From the NCBI RefSeq assembly GCF_900104795.1, contig NZ_FNTG01000002.1:1426001-1490000 (forward strand): 64,000 nucleotides of DNA, written 5' to 3'. A model generated the notes under the pieces. The model saw only the letters and a list, made by a program, of their open reading frames with translations, had not been told where the DNA came from and ran no database searches. The position numbers and the translations under genes were made by a program. Within the stretch, counting starts at the first letter, position 1; each line of letters opens with the position of its first letter. Shown one piece after another: positions 19,672 to 29,632 of this stretch. The stretch comes from Burkholderia sp. WP9 (GTDB lineage: Bacteria > Pseudomonadota > Gammaproteobacteria > Burkholderiales > Burkholderiaceae).

Positions 19672-21219
19672 CTATGCATCCAGCCGGAACATGGAAACGG
19701 CAGCCTTCAGATCGTCTGCCTGCATCTCCAGCGAACTGGCTGCGGCCGCGGCTTCTTCGACCAGTGCCGCGTTCTGCTGCGTGACCTGATCCATCTGCGT
19801 AACAGCCTCATTGACCTCGCCGATGCCCTTGCTCTGTTCCTGCGAAGAAGCTGCGATTTCACTCATGAGATCCGTCACACGCTTCACCTCCTGCGTAATC
19901 CTGTCCATGGCTTCGCCGGCTTCCTGCGCGTAGCCGGCACCGGTGCGCACCCGCTGCACGGAATCAAGAATGAGTTCCCTGATCTCTTTCGACGCGGTCG
20001 ACGAACGCTGCGCGAGCGAGCGCACCTCGGAGGCGACCACCGCAAAGCCTCTGCCCTGCTCGCCGGCACGCGCCGCCTCCACCGCCGCGTTCAAGGCGAG
20101 GATATTCGTCTGGAATGCGATGCTTTCGATCATGCCGACAATATCGGCAATCTTGTCGGAACTGGCGTTGATCCCGCCCATGGTTTCCACCACGCGCGTC
20201 ACTACGACACCGCCCTGTTCGGCCACTTTGACCGCCTGAGCAGCGAGATGATTAGCCTCGCTCGCATTCTCGGCGTTCTGAGTAACCGTGGAAATGAGTT
20301 GTTCCATGCTGGCTGCTGTTTGCTCCAGGGCCGCGGCCTGCTCCTCTGTGCGCTGCGACAGGTCCTGGTTGCCGACTGCAATCTGATGCGAAGCCGTCGC
20401 GATCGAATCGGCAGAAACCTTGATCGCGCCGATCGTTCGCGTGAGTTGCTCCTGCATGCTCTTCATCGAAAATAGCAGGCTCGATTGATCATCCCGATTC
20501 GTTCTGACCACCGCGGTCAGGTCATTGCTCGCAATCTGGTTAGCGAGTTCGGCCGCGTAGGATGGTTCTCCGCCCATCGCGCGCAGGATGCCGCGATTGA
20601 ACAGCACCACGACAGTCGACAAAGCGCCGACTAGCACCAGCATGATTCCAAGGCTGCGATACAACATTGAACGGAACGCCGCGTCGATGTCGTCGACATA
20701 GACTCCTGTCGTGAGAATCCAGCCCCACGGCTGATAGCTCACGTTGTACGAAATTTTAGGAGAGGCCGCGGTCGAGCCCGGCCGCGGAAATGCATACTCG
20801 TTGAACCCTTTGCCGTCGCGCTTGACGGCATCCACCGCGGCGCGAAAAACATACACGCCGTTCGGGTCCCTGTAGTTGCTCGCGTCCTTGCCGTTCAACT
20901 CTGGCCGTGTCGGATGCATCAGCACTGTTGCTTGCGAATTGATGATCGCGAAATAGCCTTCGTCGCCATACCGGATAGCACGGACCTTATCCATGGCCTG
21001 TTTCCTGGCTTCCGTCTCGGACAATGATCCCGCCGCTACCGCATCACCATATGTCTTGACGATGCTAAGGGCGATATCCGAAGCGTGGACCAGATCCATT
21101 TTTCGATCATCCAACTGCCCCTCCCTCTCTTCGTAGGCGTTGTAGATCGACATGCCGGCAACACATGACAGGCTCAGAACGAGCGGGAGCCAGAGCTTCT
21201 GGGAGAAGGACAACTTCAT
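19672..21219 (-). CDS. Methyl-accepting chemotaxis protein with Cache domain
   Basis: Transmembrane chemoreceptor of 515 aa. Helix 1 is near residues 9-28. A periplasmic single-Cache domain follows ([19 protein letters not shown], then [18 protein letters not shown]), then helix 2 ([19 protein letters not shown]), HAMP and the signalling hairpin with its tip ([30 protein letters not shown]). This Cache type commonly senses small organic acids, but the ligand is not readable here. No C-terminal pentapeptide tether for CheR is seen. It precedes the EAL and GGDEF genes on the same strand. Confidence 0.92.
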   Translation of the reverse strand: MKLSFSQKLWLPLVLSLSCVAGMSIYNAYEEREGQLDDRKMDLVHASDIALSIVKTYGDAVAAGSLSETEARKQAMDKVRAIRYGDEGYFAIINSQATVLMHPTRPELNGKDASNYRDPNGVYVFRAAVDAVKRDGKGFNEYAFPRPGSTAASPKISYNVSYQPWGWILTTGVYVDDIDAAFRSMLYRSLGIMLVLVGALSTVVVLFNRGILRAMGGEPSYAAELANQIASNDLTAVVRTNRDDQSSLLFSMKSMQEQLTRTIGAIKVSADSIATASHQIAVGNQDLSQRTEEQAAALEQTAASMEQLISTVTQNAENASEANHLAAQAVKVAEQGGVVVTRVVETMGGINASSDKIADIVGMIESIAFQTNILALNAAVEAARAGEQGRGFAVVASEVRSLAQRSSTASKEIRELILDSVQRVRTGAGYAQEAGEAMDRITQEVKRVTDLMSEIAASSQEQSKGIGEVNEAVTQMDQVTQQNAALVEEAAAAASSLEMQADDLKAAVSMFRLDA

Positions 21220-21240
21220 ACGCTAACAAACCTCTCAAAT

Positions 21241-21255
21241 TGATCACAACGATCA
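21241..21255. promoter_or_regulatory. Dyad TGATC-N5-GATCA upstream of chemoreceptor
   Basis: Five-base perfect arms, 22 bases before the chemoreceptor start. The spacing differs from an FNR box. It could be an operator but may be chance. Confidence 0.2.
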
Positions 21256-21427
21256 GACAGTGCGGCATCCCCACAGCTTGCTAACGGCCTCAGCCTCGAT
21301 ATCTTTAGAGAAAACCTCACTTCAATATAATGTTCGGTCTACCAATTATCATCGACAAGGCAGATTGACGTTTACTCAATCGCCACCTGCAAACTGCGCC
21401 CGCGCTCACGGAACAATTCAGTCCCCG

Positions 21428-21796
21428 CTAGCAGGCGTGCCGTTGCACGATAGGCAGCTCGTAGCGCCGGCGCGAACACACTTCGCATAGCACGTTCGCA
21501 ACTTCGTCAGCCGCGCCCTCGATATGGATGCATCGGTTCCGCAGAATCATGTTGATTGTCTTACGCTCGCTTTCGCGCAGTCCTGCAGACTCGTCAGCTA
21601 GTAGTTCATCTAACAGCGCGTAAAGGCGATTGATCGCTGAACCCAACGCGGACGTGATGGGCCATGCATTCATCAAGTAGCACAGCGGCAGCACCGCGCG
21701 TCTCTCGCACCACTTGTCGAACAACGTCAGACAATGGTCATCCGCTGACCGCATGCACAAACACCATCGATCACGCATAAGAAAGTGCGCCTGCAA
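21428..21796 (-). CDS. Hypothetical protein
   Basis: 122 aa or shorter; internal starts such as the methionine in LMRDRW are possible. The sequence is protein-like, not compositionally random: DKWCERRAVLPLCYLMNAWP followed by a helical acidic stretch (LYALLDELLADESAGL) and ERKTINMILRN. It resembles conserved small cytosolic proteins of Burkholderiaceae as I recall them, with no function known. It is rich in cysteine. No neighbour shares its operon. Confidence 0.5.
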   Translation of the reverse strand: MQAHFLMRDRWCLCMRSADDHCLTLFDKWCERRAVLPLCYLMNAWPITSALGSAINRLYALLDELLADESAGLRESERKTINMILRNRCIHIEGAADEVANVLCEVCSRRRYELPIVQRHAC

Positions 21797-22327
21797 ATGG
21801 GCGGGTCATATGAGTTGAAATAGCAAAAGTCTGATGAATGCACGCCCGTTCATGCGATGCTTTAGATCGTTGGTTTAAGGTCCCTACCAAGATACCGGTT
21901 CATATCGCCACACTTGGCCCATTGGCGGCCCGGCAAACCTTCTCGTTTGACTTTAGTCAACTTCATGCGCTGTACCGGTAAGCGCTTAAAGTCGAGCGGG
22001 GAATATGATCGGTTCAGGACACAGTTTTGCCAGCATGTCAGGTTCACGGAGAAACCTGCGCGGATGGGACATGCAGCCGTGAGCCTAATCGGCGTTTTCG
22101 GCTCGCCCTTGCAACGTTGGCTAATGACTACATTTAGATTGAGACAGCCAATCGACGCGACGTAGGCCACGGTGTGGATGGCCAGGCACCGCCGGCACGA
22201 CTGGCGCAAACGCGCTGGCGCATCCAACTGCGAATAAACACCCCCCTCGCCATTTCGTTGACGAAAGGGTCATGCACCGCCAATCAAAACTACGCCACGC
22301 GCGCGGCTCACCCGGTACTCATCATTC
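21797..22327. other. 531-base intergenic region before the FNR gene
   Basis: No supported gene. It contains the TTGAC-N4-GTCAA dyad listed separately and should hold the promoter of the FNR-type regulator. Confidence 0.5.
21947..21960. promoter_or_regulatory. FNR/FixK-like dyad TTGAC-TTTA-GTCAA
   Basis: Perfect inverted repeat with the 5-4-5 geometry of FNR-family sites but C/G in place of the fifth T/A. It lies about 370 bases before the FNR gene and about 150 bases before the small minus-strand gene. It may be an autoregulatory or FixK-type site. Confidence 0.35.
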
Positions 22328-23077
22328 ATGGACCACGAACTCCTCATCGCCCTTGGCAAGCAATCTTTCGCTAGCGAGCGCCCCAATCATTGTGCTCAAT
22401 GCGGAATCCGCGACCTGTGTCTTGGGAGTGGGCTTGACTCGCATCAGATGTCGAGTCTCGCCGACGTGGTCGTCGAAAGAAGGCGCGTAGAACAAGGCAA
22501 GGTTCTCTATGAGCAAGGATCCCCGTTCACGCATGTCTTCGCGATTGCGAGCGGTTCGTCAAAAGCCGTAGTGCGATCCGTCGACGGGCGTCTTCAGATC
22601 GCGGCGCTTGCCCTGAGAGGTGATGTTGTTGGTTTTCTCGGCGCTGCGTCCGGGGCACAACCCGTTACGGTGGTTGCCCTTGAGAATTCGGTCTTCTGTG
22701 TTATCCCTTACCGGCACCTGTTGCGGCGTATCTCCCAGAACCAGCTGGTTGGCACCCAGTTTCAACGTCTCGTCGCGCGCGTCATGCAACAACGGCAGGC
22801 GGCGTTCCTGTCCACCGCGAGCGCCAATGCCGAACGGCGTGTGTGTGGTTTCCTCCTCTGGTTCTCGGACCAGCTTGCCGCGCGCAAACAGCATTTCACC
22901 GAATTTTCGCTTCCCCTCAGTCGGACCGATATTGCTGATTTTGTCGGTCTGCGACTGGAAACCGTGAGCAGGGCATTCACCCGCCTTTGCGATCTGAATC
23001 TCATCGAGGCCAAGGGCCGGCATATCCGCATCCCGGACGTGCAGCTTTTGCGGAGATGGTTTTCAGAGTCGCGTTGA
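22328..23077 (+). CDS. FNR-type oxygen-sensing transcriptional regulator
   Basis: Crp/Fnr family, 249 aa. Cysteines C22, C25 and C31 (HCAQCGIRDLC) plus C124 (SVFCVIPY) match the four [4Fe-4S] ligands of FNR, so it should dimerise and bind DNA only at low oxygen. The cyclic-nucleotide-like barrel occupies roughly residues 40-150. The helix-turn-helix (DIADFVGLRLETVSRAF) carries the E-x-x-S-R pattern that in FNR reads TTGAT half-sites. Perfect TTGAT-N4-ATCAA boxes exist elsewhere in the window (37855 and 41592). It probably is an ANR/FNR orthologue. Confidence 0.92.
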   Translation: MDHELLIALGKQSFASERPNHCAQCGIRDLCLGSGLDSHQMSSLADVVVERRRVEQGKVLYEQGSPFTHVFAIASGSSKAVVRSVDGRLQIAALALRGDVVGFLGAASGAQPVTVVALENSVFCVIPYRHLLRRISQNQLVGTQFQRLVARVMQQRQAAFLSTASANAERRVCGFLLWFSDQLAARKQHFTEFSLPLSRTDIADFVGLRLETVSRAFTRLCDLNLIEAKGRHIRIPDVQLLRRWFSESR

Positions 23078-23115
23078 ATGCCTGCGCACGATCGTACAAC
23101 GGCCCTATGGTGGGC

Positions 23116-24117
23116 TTATCCAAGCCAGCCCTTGATGGTTGCTGTCATGACATGGGTCGAGATGCCGTAGCGATCATGCAAGGTCGGCAACGCGCCGGCA
23201 GCGAGAAACTCGTCGGGCAGCGCGATCTGACGGTACATCGGCGTGACGCCGGCCGTGAGCAGCGTGGTCGCGACCGCCTCTCCGAGACCGCCGATTACCG
23301 AGTGATTTTCGGCGACCACCACCATGCGCCCCGTACGCCGGGCTTCGCGCAAGATCGTCTCAGTATCGAGCGGCTTGATGGTCGGCACATGCAACACCGC
23401 GACGCCGACATTGTCCACTTCCAGCGCCTTCGCGACTTCCAGCGAGCGCATGGTCATAATGCCCGAAGAAATAATCAGCACCTCCGCGCCGTCGCGAAGC
23501 AGCTTCGCCTTGCCCAACTCGAACTGATAGTCGTACTCATCGAGCACGGCCGGAACGTTGCCACGCAGCAGGCGCGCGTACACCGGGCCGTTATGCGCGG
23601 CGATCGCTGGCACCATCTGTTCGGTATCCAGCGCGTCGCACGGATCGATGACCGTCATGTTCGGCATCGCACGCATCAGGGCGAGATCCTCTGCCGCCTG
23701 ATGGCTCGGGCCGTAGCCGGTCGTGAGGCCAGGCAGTGCGCAGATGATCTTTACGTCGAGGTTGTCCTCGGCAATGGCCTGGTGCATGAAGTCATACGCG
23801 CGGCGGGTTGCGAATACGGCATACGTCGTCACGAAAGGCTGGGCGCCCTCGTGTGCCATACCGGCGGCCGCGCCCATCAGCAACTGCTCGGCCATGCCCA
23901 TCTGGTAGTAACGTTCAGGGAATTCCTTGCAAAAAATGTGCAAGTCCGTGTACTTGCCGAGGTCGGCTGTCATGCCAACGACATTCTTCTTCTCCCGAGC
24001 CAACTGGGCTAATGCGTGACCAAACGGAGCGGAACGCGTGACCTGTCCCTCGCCGGCGATCGATGCAATCATCGCCGAAGTCTTCAGACGCGGCTTTTGG
24101 GTGGTGGTGTCGCTCAT
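23116..24117 (-). CDS. Transketolase, C-terminal subunit
   Basis: 333 aa, the pyrimidine-binding plus C-terminal half of a split transketolase. It shows GMAEQLLMGAAAGMAHEGAQPF (the glutamate that activates thiamine diphosphate), YGPSHQAAEDLALMRAMPNM and VVAENHSVIGGLGEAV. Its ATG overlaps the stop of the N-terminal subunit by four bases (24114-24117), so the two are coupled and should form a heterotetramer. With the MFS and SDR genes it suggests catabolism of a ketose or sugar acid rather than housekeeping pentose phosphate flux. Confidence 0.9.
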   Translation of the reverse strand: MSDTTTQKPRLKTSAMIASIAGEGQVTRSAPFGHALAQLAREKKNVVGMTADLGKYTDLHIFCKEFPERYYQMGMAEQLLMGAAAGMAHEGAQPFVTTYAVFATRRAYDFMHQAIAEDNLDVKIICALPGLTTGYGPSHQAAEDLALMRAMPNMTVIDPCDALDTEQMVPAIAAHNGPVYARLLRGNVPAVLDEYDYQFELGKAKLLRDGAEVLIISSGIMTMRSLEVAKALEVDNVGVAVLHVPTIKPLDTETILREARRTGRMVVVAENHSVIGGLGEAVATTLLTAGVTPMYRQIALPDEFLAAGALPTLHDRYGISTHVMTATIKGWLG

Positions 24118-24956
24118 GCTTGTCTCCCTGCTTCGAGTGCTGCGAGCGCCAGTTGCCACTCGTGGGCATCGACGCGGATAAAATGGTTCTTCTCCCGTTC
24201 TTCGAGGAACGGTACGCCGCAGCCCATGCGGGTATCGCAAACGATAATCCGCGGCTGCTCTTTCGGATGATTGCGTGCAGCATCGAAGGCCGCCTTCACT
24301 GCTTCGATGTCGTTGCCGTCCACCCGCTGCGTGAACCAGCCAAATGCTTCGAGCTTCTCGACGAGCGGCTCGAATGCCATGATCTTCGAAGAAGGACCGT
24401 CGGCTTGCTGGTTGTTAACGTCGACCATCGCGATCAGATTGTCCAGCTTCCAATGAGCGGCCGACATCAAGCCCTCCCAGATCGCGCCTTCGTCGAGTTC
24501 GCCGTCGGAGAAAAGCGTGTAGACGAAGGCGTTCGAGCCTTTGCGCTTCAGTCCCAGGCAGCGGCCCACCGCGATCGTGAGACCGTGGCCGAGCGAACCG
24601 CCGGACATCTCCATGCCAGGCGTGTAGCTCGCCATTCCGGACATGGGCAACCGGCTGTCGTCGCTGCCGTAGGTTTCGAGTTCTTCCGGTGGCAGGAAGC
24701 CGGCTTCGAAAAGCGCGGCGTAAAGCGCGATTGCATAGTGGCCATTGGACAAGAGGAAGCGATCGCGGCCTTCCCAGTCGGGGTTGTCGGGCTGGTAGCG
24801 CATCGCGCCAAAGTAGGCAACCGCGAGTACATCGGCGATATCGAGTGCCTGGCCGATATAGCCCTGGCCCTGTACTTCGCCCATCAGCAAGGCGTTTCTG
24901 CGAATCCGGTAGGCGCGCTCGGCGAGCGTCACCCCATCTGATGACGAACTGTTCAT
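24114..24956 (-). CDS. Transketolase, N-terminal (ThDP-binding) subunit
   Basis: 280 aa, carrying the thiamine-diphosphate-binding half. The cofactor motif reads SDGELDEGAIWEG then VDVNNQQADG; the first glycine of the classical GDG is serine, as also seen in other split transketolases. ANGHYAIALYAALFEAG-like and SLGHGLTIAVGRCLG segments are present. The ATG at 24956 is preferred over one 18 bases upstream because CAAGGAGACACC precedes it. It lies 45 bases downstream of the MFS gene. Confidence 0.9.
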   Translation of the reverse strand: MNSSSSDGVTLAERAYRIRRNALLMGEVQGQGYIGQALDIADVLAVAYFGAMRYQPDNPDWEGRDRFLLSNGHYAIALYAALFEAGFLPPEELETYGSDDSRLPMSGMASYTPGMEMSGGSLGHGLTIAVGRCLGLKRKGSNAFVYTLFSDGELDEGAIWEGLMSAAHWKLDNLIAMVDVNNQQADGPSSKIMAFEPLVEKLEAFGWFTQRVDGNDIEAVKAAFDAARNHPKEQPRIIVCDTRMGCGVPFLEEREKNHFIRVDAHEWQLALAALEAGRQA

Positions 24957-25001
24957 GGTGTCTCCTTGATTCAAAAAAGTGAGTCTTTGCAGCGGCCGGT
25001 G

Positions 25002-26330
25002 TCAGCGATTGACGGTTTTGGCTGGCACGAGGAAAACAAGCCCGGCACCGATGACGATGGCGACGGAGATGAAGATGAGCCCAGCCGTCGATTTACCGGT
25101 CAGATCGTTCAACCAGCCCACGATGGCCGGCGAGAAGAAGCCGGCGAGATTGGCGAAACAGTTCACCGCCGCGATACCCGCCGCGGCGGACATGCCACCA
25201 AGAAGCGCGGTCGGCAGTGACCAGAACTGTGAAGACGAAGCGAGAATGCCGGCTGCGGCAACACTGACACACACCAGCGATGCGCCGACTCCGCCCAGCA
25301 TCGGAAGCGTTGCAAAGCCAGCTGCCGATACGAGCATCGGGATCGCAAGATGCAGACGGCGTTCGCGATGGCGGTCAGCACTCGCTCCCACCAGCGGCAG
25401 CGCAATGATGGCGCACAGGTACGGGATGGCTGTAAAGACGCCCACCCACAGCGGATCGGCTACGCCGGATTTGCGGATGATCGTCGGCAGCCAGAATGTG
25501 AGCCCATATTGACCGAGCACTACGCAGAAGTAGATGGAGGCCATCAACCACAGACGACGATCGCCAATGAATGACCTGATCGACACATGCGCGATCTTGT
25601 GTGCGTTGTCGTTGGCCACGTTTCGTGCAAGGAGTGCTTTCTCCGCATCGGTGAGCCACTTCGCGGCGGCGATACCGTTGTCGAGGTAGAGCAGAATGGC
25701 GACGCCAAGGAGCAGCGACGGCAGGGCTTCGAGGATGAACAGCCACTTCCAGCCAGCCAGTCCATGCACCCCCTGGAACGCATGCAGGATGTAACCGGAC
25801 AGCGGCCCGCCGACAATGCCGGCCAGCGGAATCGCCATGAAAAAGAGTGAGAGTGCCTTTGCGCGCCGTGCCGAAGGAAACCAGTACGTCAGATACAGAA
25901 TGACGCCTGGCGCGAACCCCGCCTCGGCCACGCCCAACATGAAGCGGAGAACATAGAACGTGGTGGGCGATTTGACGAAGACGAACGAGGCGGAGATCAC
26001 AGCCCAGGTCAGCATGATGCGGGCGAGCCAGTTTCGTGCGCCCACTTTGTGCAACATGAGATTACTCGGTACTTCGAAGAGAAAATAGCCGAGAAAGAAA
26101 ATGCCGGCGCCAAGGCCGTACACGGTTTCGCTAAATCGCAGGTCGTTGAGCATCTGCAGTTTTGCAAAGCCCACGTTGACACGATCGAGATAAGCGCCCA
26201 GATAGCAGAGCATCAGGAACGGTATCAGGCGCCGTCCGACTTTCGCATACGTTTTTGATTCGAAGCTCGCCGAGTCGGCGAGCGTCGTGACATCGCCCGC
26301 CATTGACGGCGCGGTTGCCTTCGTTTTCAT
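25002..26330 (-). CDS. MFS transporter, anion:cation symporter family
   Basis: Inner-membrane carrier of 442 aa with about twelve hydrophobic segments. LGAYLDRVNVGFAKLQM near the first helix and GVAEAGFAPGVILYLTYWFP are the hallmarks of the ACS family, which moves organic anions such as tartrate, glucarate, galactonate or phthalate with protons. A good ribosome-binding site (AGGAGACAACC) precedes the ATG. Cotranscription with the transketolase subunits suggests it imports their pathway's sugar acid or polyol. Confidence 0.9.
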   Translation of the reverse strand: MKTKATAPSMAGDVTTLADSASFESKTYAKVGRRLIPFLMLCYLGAYLDRVNVGFAKLQMLNDLRFSETVYGLGAGIFFLGYFLFEVPSNLMLHKVGARNWLARIMLTWAVISASFVFVKSPTTFYVLRFMLGVAEAGFAPGVILYLTYWFPSARRAKALSLFFMAIPLAGIVGGPLSGYILHAFQGVHGLAGWKWLFILEALPSLLLGVAILLYLDNGIAAAKWLTDAEKALLARNVANDNAHKIAHVSIRSFIGDRRLWLMASIYFCVVLGQYGLTFWLPTIIRKSGVADPLWVGVFTAIPYLCAIIALPLVGASADRHRERRLHLAIPMLVSAAGFATLPMLGGVGASLVCVSVAAAGILASSSQFWSLPTALLGGMSAAAGIAAVNCFANLAGFFSPAIVGWLNDLTGKSTAGLIFISVAIVIGAGLVFLVPAKTVNR

Positions 26331-26466
26331 GGTTGTCTCCTGTCAGCCAGAGTTAGCGCTTTAGCGCTTACTTCTGGCCCCATGCAAGATGTTTGCGGAC
26401 ATATCGCCCCGGGTTTTACCGCCGGGTGCATTGACCCATCTGCCGCAGTCGCGACAGATGTCGTAC

Positions 26467-27216
26467 TCAATGGATCAGCATTCCGCCGTTGACGTCGAGC
26501 GTGATGCCAGTGAGGTAAGTCGACAGGCCGCTTGAGAGGAACAGGCAGGCGTTCGCGACGTCCGCGGCATCGCCGAGCCGGCCGAGCGGAATGCCCTTGA
26601 TGACGTCGGCGCGCATCTCCGTCGTAAGCTTGTCGCCGGTGATGTCGGTCTGAATGAGACCTGGCGTGATCGAGTTGACGCGGATGTTGTCCGGGCCGAG
26701 TTCACGTGCCATCGCGCGAGCGAGACCGAGCACGCCGGCTTTGGCCGCGCTGTAGTGCGGCCCGCCGAAGATGCCACCGCCGCGTTGCGCGGAAACGGAT
26801 GACATGCAGACGATGCTGCCGCTCTTTTGCGCCCGCATTTGCGGAATGACCGCTTGCGACATATAGAGTGTGCCGCGCAGGTTCACGTCGATGACGGCAT
26901 CGAAATTGTCAGCGCCGATGTCCATCGTCTTCAAAGGCTGCGTGATGCCTGCGTTATTGATCAATCCATCTACACGACCGTACTTCTCGATCACGGCCGT
27001 GGCGGCAGCAACACATGCGGCTTTGTCGGTCACGTCGCAGGCGAGGCCGAGGTGGTCCTCGCCGAGTTCACGCGCGGCACGCTCGGCGTCTTCCTTGCGA
27101 AGGTCCAGAATCACCACGCGCGCGCCTTGGGCAGCGAGCGCTTTTGCGGTCGCCTTGCCAATACCGCGCGGCGAGGCTCCACCGGTTACGATTACTACTT
27201 TGCTGTCGAGCAACAT
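26467..27216 (-). CDS. SDR-family NAD(P)-dependent dehydrogenase
   Basis: Classical short-chain dehydrogenase of 249 aa. It has the cofactor motif TGGASPRGIGKA, NNAG, the active-site serine (SSVSAQRG), YSAAKAG with tyrosine and lysine, and PGLIQTDI. An aspartate after the second strand (VVILDLRK) favours NAD over NADP. The start at 27216 is chosen because GGAGACAAAC stands before it. It is first in the minus-strand run SDR-MFS-transketolase and probably oxidises the imported polyol or sugar acid. Confidence 0.9.
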   Translation of the reverse strand: MLLDSKVVIVTGGASPRGIGKATAKALAAQGARVVILDLRKEDAERAARELGEDHLGLACDVTDKAACVAAATAVIEKYGRVDGLINNAGITQPLKTMDIGADNFDAVIDVNLRGTLYMSQAVIPQMRAQKSGSIVCMSSVSAQRGGGIFGGPHYSAAKAGVLGLARAMARELGPDNIRVNSITPGLIQTDITGDKLTTEMRADVIKGIPLGRLGDAADVANACLFLSSGLSTYLTGITLDVNGGMLIH

Positions 27217-27379
27217 GTTTGTCTCCATCGATCACGTTAGTTGGTAGACGCAGTTTCAGTGCTTCGACCATCTCGATCAATGCAGTTCGGCTCAACTATT
27301 GCTGAAGAATTTTCAGGTGTCGCTGCGACCCTCTGGCATCACGCTGGGGTGCCGCCGCCCCGCTTGGCGTCGCCTGGCG

Positions 27380-28270
27380 CTACACGGCGGCGCGGCTGGT
27401 CTCCTGCTCGACCCAGGCCAAAAATTTGGCCACGCGTGGCAAATCCACGCTCCGAGCAGGGTAAACGAGGTGATGAGCTCCGACCTCGACTGCATACGTG
27501 CGATCGAAGACCGGTATGAGTGAACCTCGTTTGAGATGGACGGATGCGAGCATCGTGCTTTCGAGCGCGATGCCATGTCCCAATGCCGCGGCCTCGAGGG
27601 ACATATACGAGCGGTCGAACGCGAAATCGTATGCCTTGTGCGACACCGCGACGCCGAATTTGCCGAACCATTGCTTCCACTGCACGAGAGGCGTTTCCGA
27701 GAAAATCAGGCGCCGTTCGAGCAGATCCTCGGGGGTACGCACCGGGTGTCGTTTGAGATACTCCTCCGAGGCAAGCGGCGCGATGAACTCGTTGCGTAGC
27801 GTTTTGATCTCGCCATCGGTCCAATGCGCGTAGCCATGCCTTATGTCGAGATCATAGTGGCCCGAGGTGAACGACACGTCCTCGTACGAGCACGCGAGAT
27901 TCAACTGAATGTCGCCGTTCGCTTCCTGAAACAAGGCCAGCCGCGGCAGCAGCCACATCAGCCCGAAGCTGGGACTCGAGTGAATGCGAAGAATCTCGAC
28001 ACCCGATTGACTCGATGCCCGCTCGGTTGCGCGGCTCAGGTCGGCGAGCGATCCGGTGACATCCGCCAGATATTGCTGCCCCGTTGGCGTCAGCACCAGT
28101 CCTCGCCCCAGTCTTGTGAACAAGGGCCTTCCCACAATGGATTCGAGGTTGGCAATTTGATGGCTCACTGCCGACGGTGTTAACCCTAGTTCGTCAGCCG
28201 CCCGATTGACGCTCTTTGTTCGAGCGACACTCTCGAACGCGACGATAGCTTTTAGTGGAGGGATGCGCAT
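27380..28270 (-). CDS. LysR-family regulator (GcvA-like)
   Basis: 296 aa. The N-terminal helix-turn-helix (SVNRAADELGLTPSAVSHQIANLE) and effector domain (RIHSSPSFGLMWLLPRLALF) resemble the GcvA/AmpR subgroup. The start at 28270 is the ATG at MRIPPLKAIVAFE, the normal LysR beginning; the open frame runs further upstream without family homology. It lies upstream of, and codirectional with, the SDR-MFS-transketolase genes and probably controls them. Confidence 0.9.
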   Translation of the reverse strand: MRIPPLKAIVAFESVARTKSVNRAADELGLTPSAVSHQIANLESIVGRPLFTRLGRGLVLTPTGQQYLADVTGSLADLSRATERASSQSGVEILRIHSSPSFGLMWLLPRLALFQEANGDIQLNLACSYEDVSFTSGHYDLDIRHGYAHWTDGEIKTLRNEFIAPLASEEYLKRHPVRTPEDLLERRLIFSETPLVQWKQWFGKFGVAVSHKAYDFAFDRSYMSLEAAALGHGIALESTMLASVHLKRGSLIPVFDRTYAVEVGAHHLVYPARSVDLPRVAKFLAWVEQETSRAAV

Positions 28271-28521
28271 TGTTTTTGGGTGCAGGGGTGCAAACCGTCT
28301 TGCTTCAGCATATTCTGCCGCGCTTCTGGCGATTCCAGAAATCTCGCGCATTCGATAGGTAAAGGCAAGCGGTGGTTCGGCTGACTGGCGCTCGTCGATG
28401 GGCGCAGTCTTTTCGCGTGGAGTGACCCAGAGCCGCTTTTATCTCTGGATACCAGGCGTGCGCGGTCGCTCGCTGAACGCTGACCCGCTTCTTCATGTTT
28501 TTCTGCCCGCCAGTTCGACCT

Positions 28522-29475
28522 TCAGAAGCCGCTGTCGAATCCATTCTTCTCAAACACGACGGGAGGTGTCGCTGCTTCATTGACATGCAGACGGAAGATG
28601 TCCGGGCGTGAGTAGTCTCCCACGACGTCAAAATCATATTTCGCGCGCGCAAGATCGTTGAGGTCAAGATCGGCCACAAGCAACGCATCCTGCTCAAAGA
28701 TTGGCCCGGCAATGAGTTCGCCAAGCGGGCCGAACGTGCAACTTCCACCGCTCATCAGCACAGTGGACGGGTCGTTACCCTGGATCGCGGCATAGTCGAC
28801 AGGACAATCGGATCGGCGCAGGTGCTGGCAGGCCGATAACACGAAGCAGCGCCCTTCCAGGGCCACGTGCTGCATGGAGGATGCCCAGGTGGGCCGGCTA
28901 TCCGCGGTGGGGGCACAGTAAATCTGGACGCCTTTGGCGTACATTGCCATACGCAGCAACGGCATATAGTTTTCCCAGCAGATCACCGCGCCGAGCCGGC
29001 CGAACGGCGTGTCGAAAACCGGCAGGGTCGCCCCATCGCCATAGCCCCAGATCACCCTCTCGCAGCCGGTCGGCATCAGCTTGCGATGCTTGCCGAGCAT
29101 CGTACCGTCCGGACCGTAAAACAGCGCAGTGCAATATAGCGTGCCGCGATCTCGCTCGATGACACCGATCACGATGTATTGCTTGTGCTCGCCGGCAATC
29201 TCGGCCAACCGGCGGACACCGGAACCCGGTACTTCGACAGCGCTGTCATAGTAGCGACGATAGTCGTCGCGCCCGGCAGCCGTTCTTCCACCGACGGTCG
29301 AGCCGAAATCGAGACCCTTTGGATAGCCCGAAACGAATGCCTCTGGAAATACGATAAGTTGTGTGCCTTGTCGCGCGGCGTCGGCTGTGAGCGTCGAGAC
29401 TTTATCGATGGTTCTGTCTGCATCGAACACGACAGAACCCGATTGCGCCACCGCGGCACGTAATCTCTGTTGCAT
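28522..29475 (-). CDS. Nitrilase
   Basis: Carbon-nitrogen hydrolase of 317 aa converting a nitrile to carboxylic acid and ammonia. The catalytic triad is visible: E45 (FPEAFVSGYP), K132 (KHRKLMPT) and C166 (AVICWENYMPL). The last segment with ENYMP is typical of true nitrilases rather than amidases. A GGAG site seven bases before the ATG supports the start. It lies 157 bases downstream of a cytochrome P450 gene on the same strand, a pairing that could turn an aldoxime into an acid. Confidence 0.92.
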   Translation of the reverse strand: MQQRLRAAVAQSGSVVFDADRTIDKVSTLTADAARQGTQLIVFPEAFVSGYPKGLDFGSTVGGRTAAGRDDYRRYYDSAVEVPGSGVRRLAEIAGEHKQYIVIGVIERDRGTLYCTALFYGPDGTMLGKHRKLMPTGCERVIWGYGDGATLPVFDTPFGRLGAVICWENYMPLLRMAMYAKGVQIYCAPTADSRPTWASSMQHVALEGRCFVLSACQHLRRSDCPVDYAAIQGNDPSTVLMSGGSCTFGPLGELIAGPIFEQDALLVADLDLNDLARAKYDFDVVGDYSRPDIFRLHVNEAATPPVVFEKNGFDSGF

Positions 29476-29632
29476 CAGAATTCTCCATTGGTGTCATCGC
29501 CGCAATCGTAGACTGCGAGCACGGCCAACCTGGATTGCAACGACTCCAGGCAACTCCTCGCTGAGATTCGCAAGCAAGCGGAAGTCGGAGTCGGACCCGG
29601 ATCGGCCGAATGCACGAGCGCACCGAGGACAA

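Noticed and set aside
21241..21255. TGATC-N5-GATCA as an FNR box before the chemoreceptor
   Set aside because: The spacing and half-sites do not match TTGAT-N4-ATCAA; kept only as a weak dyad.
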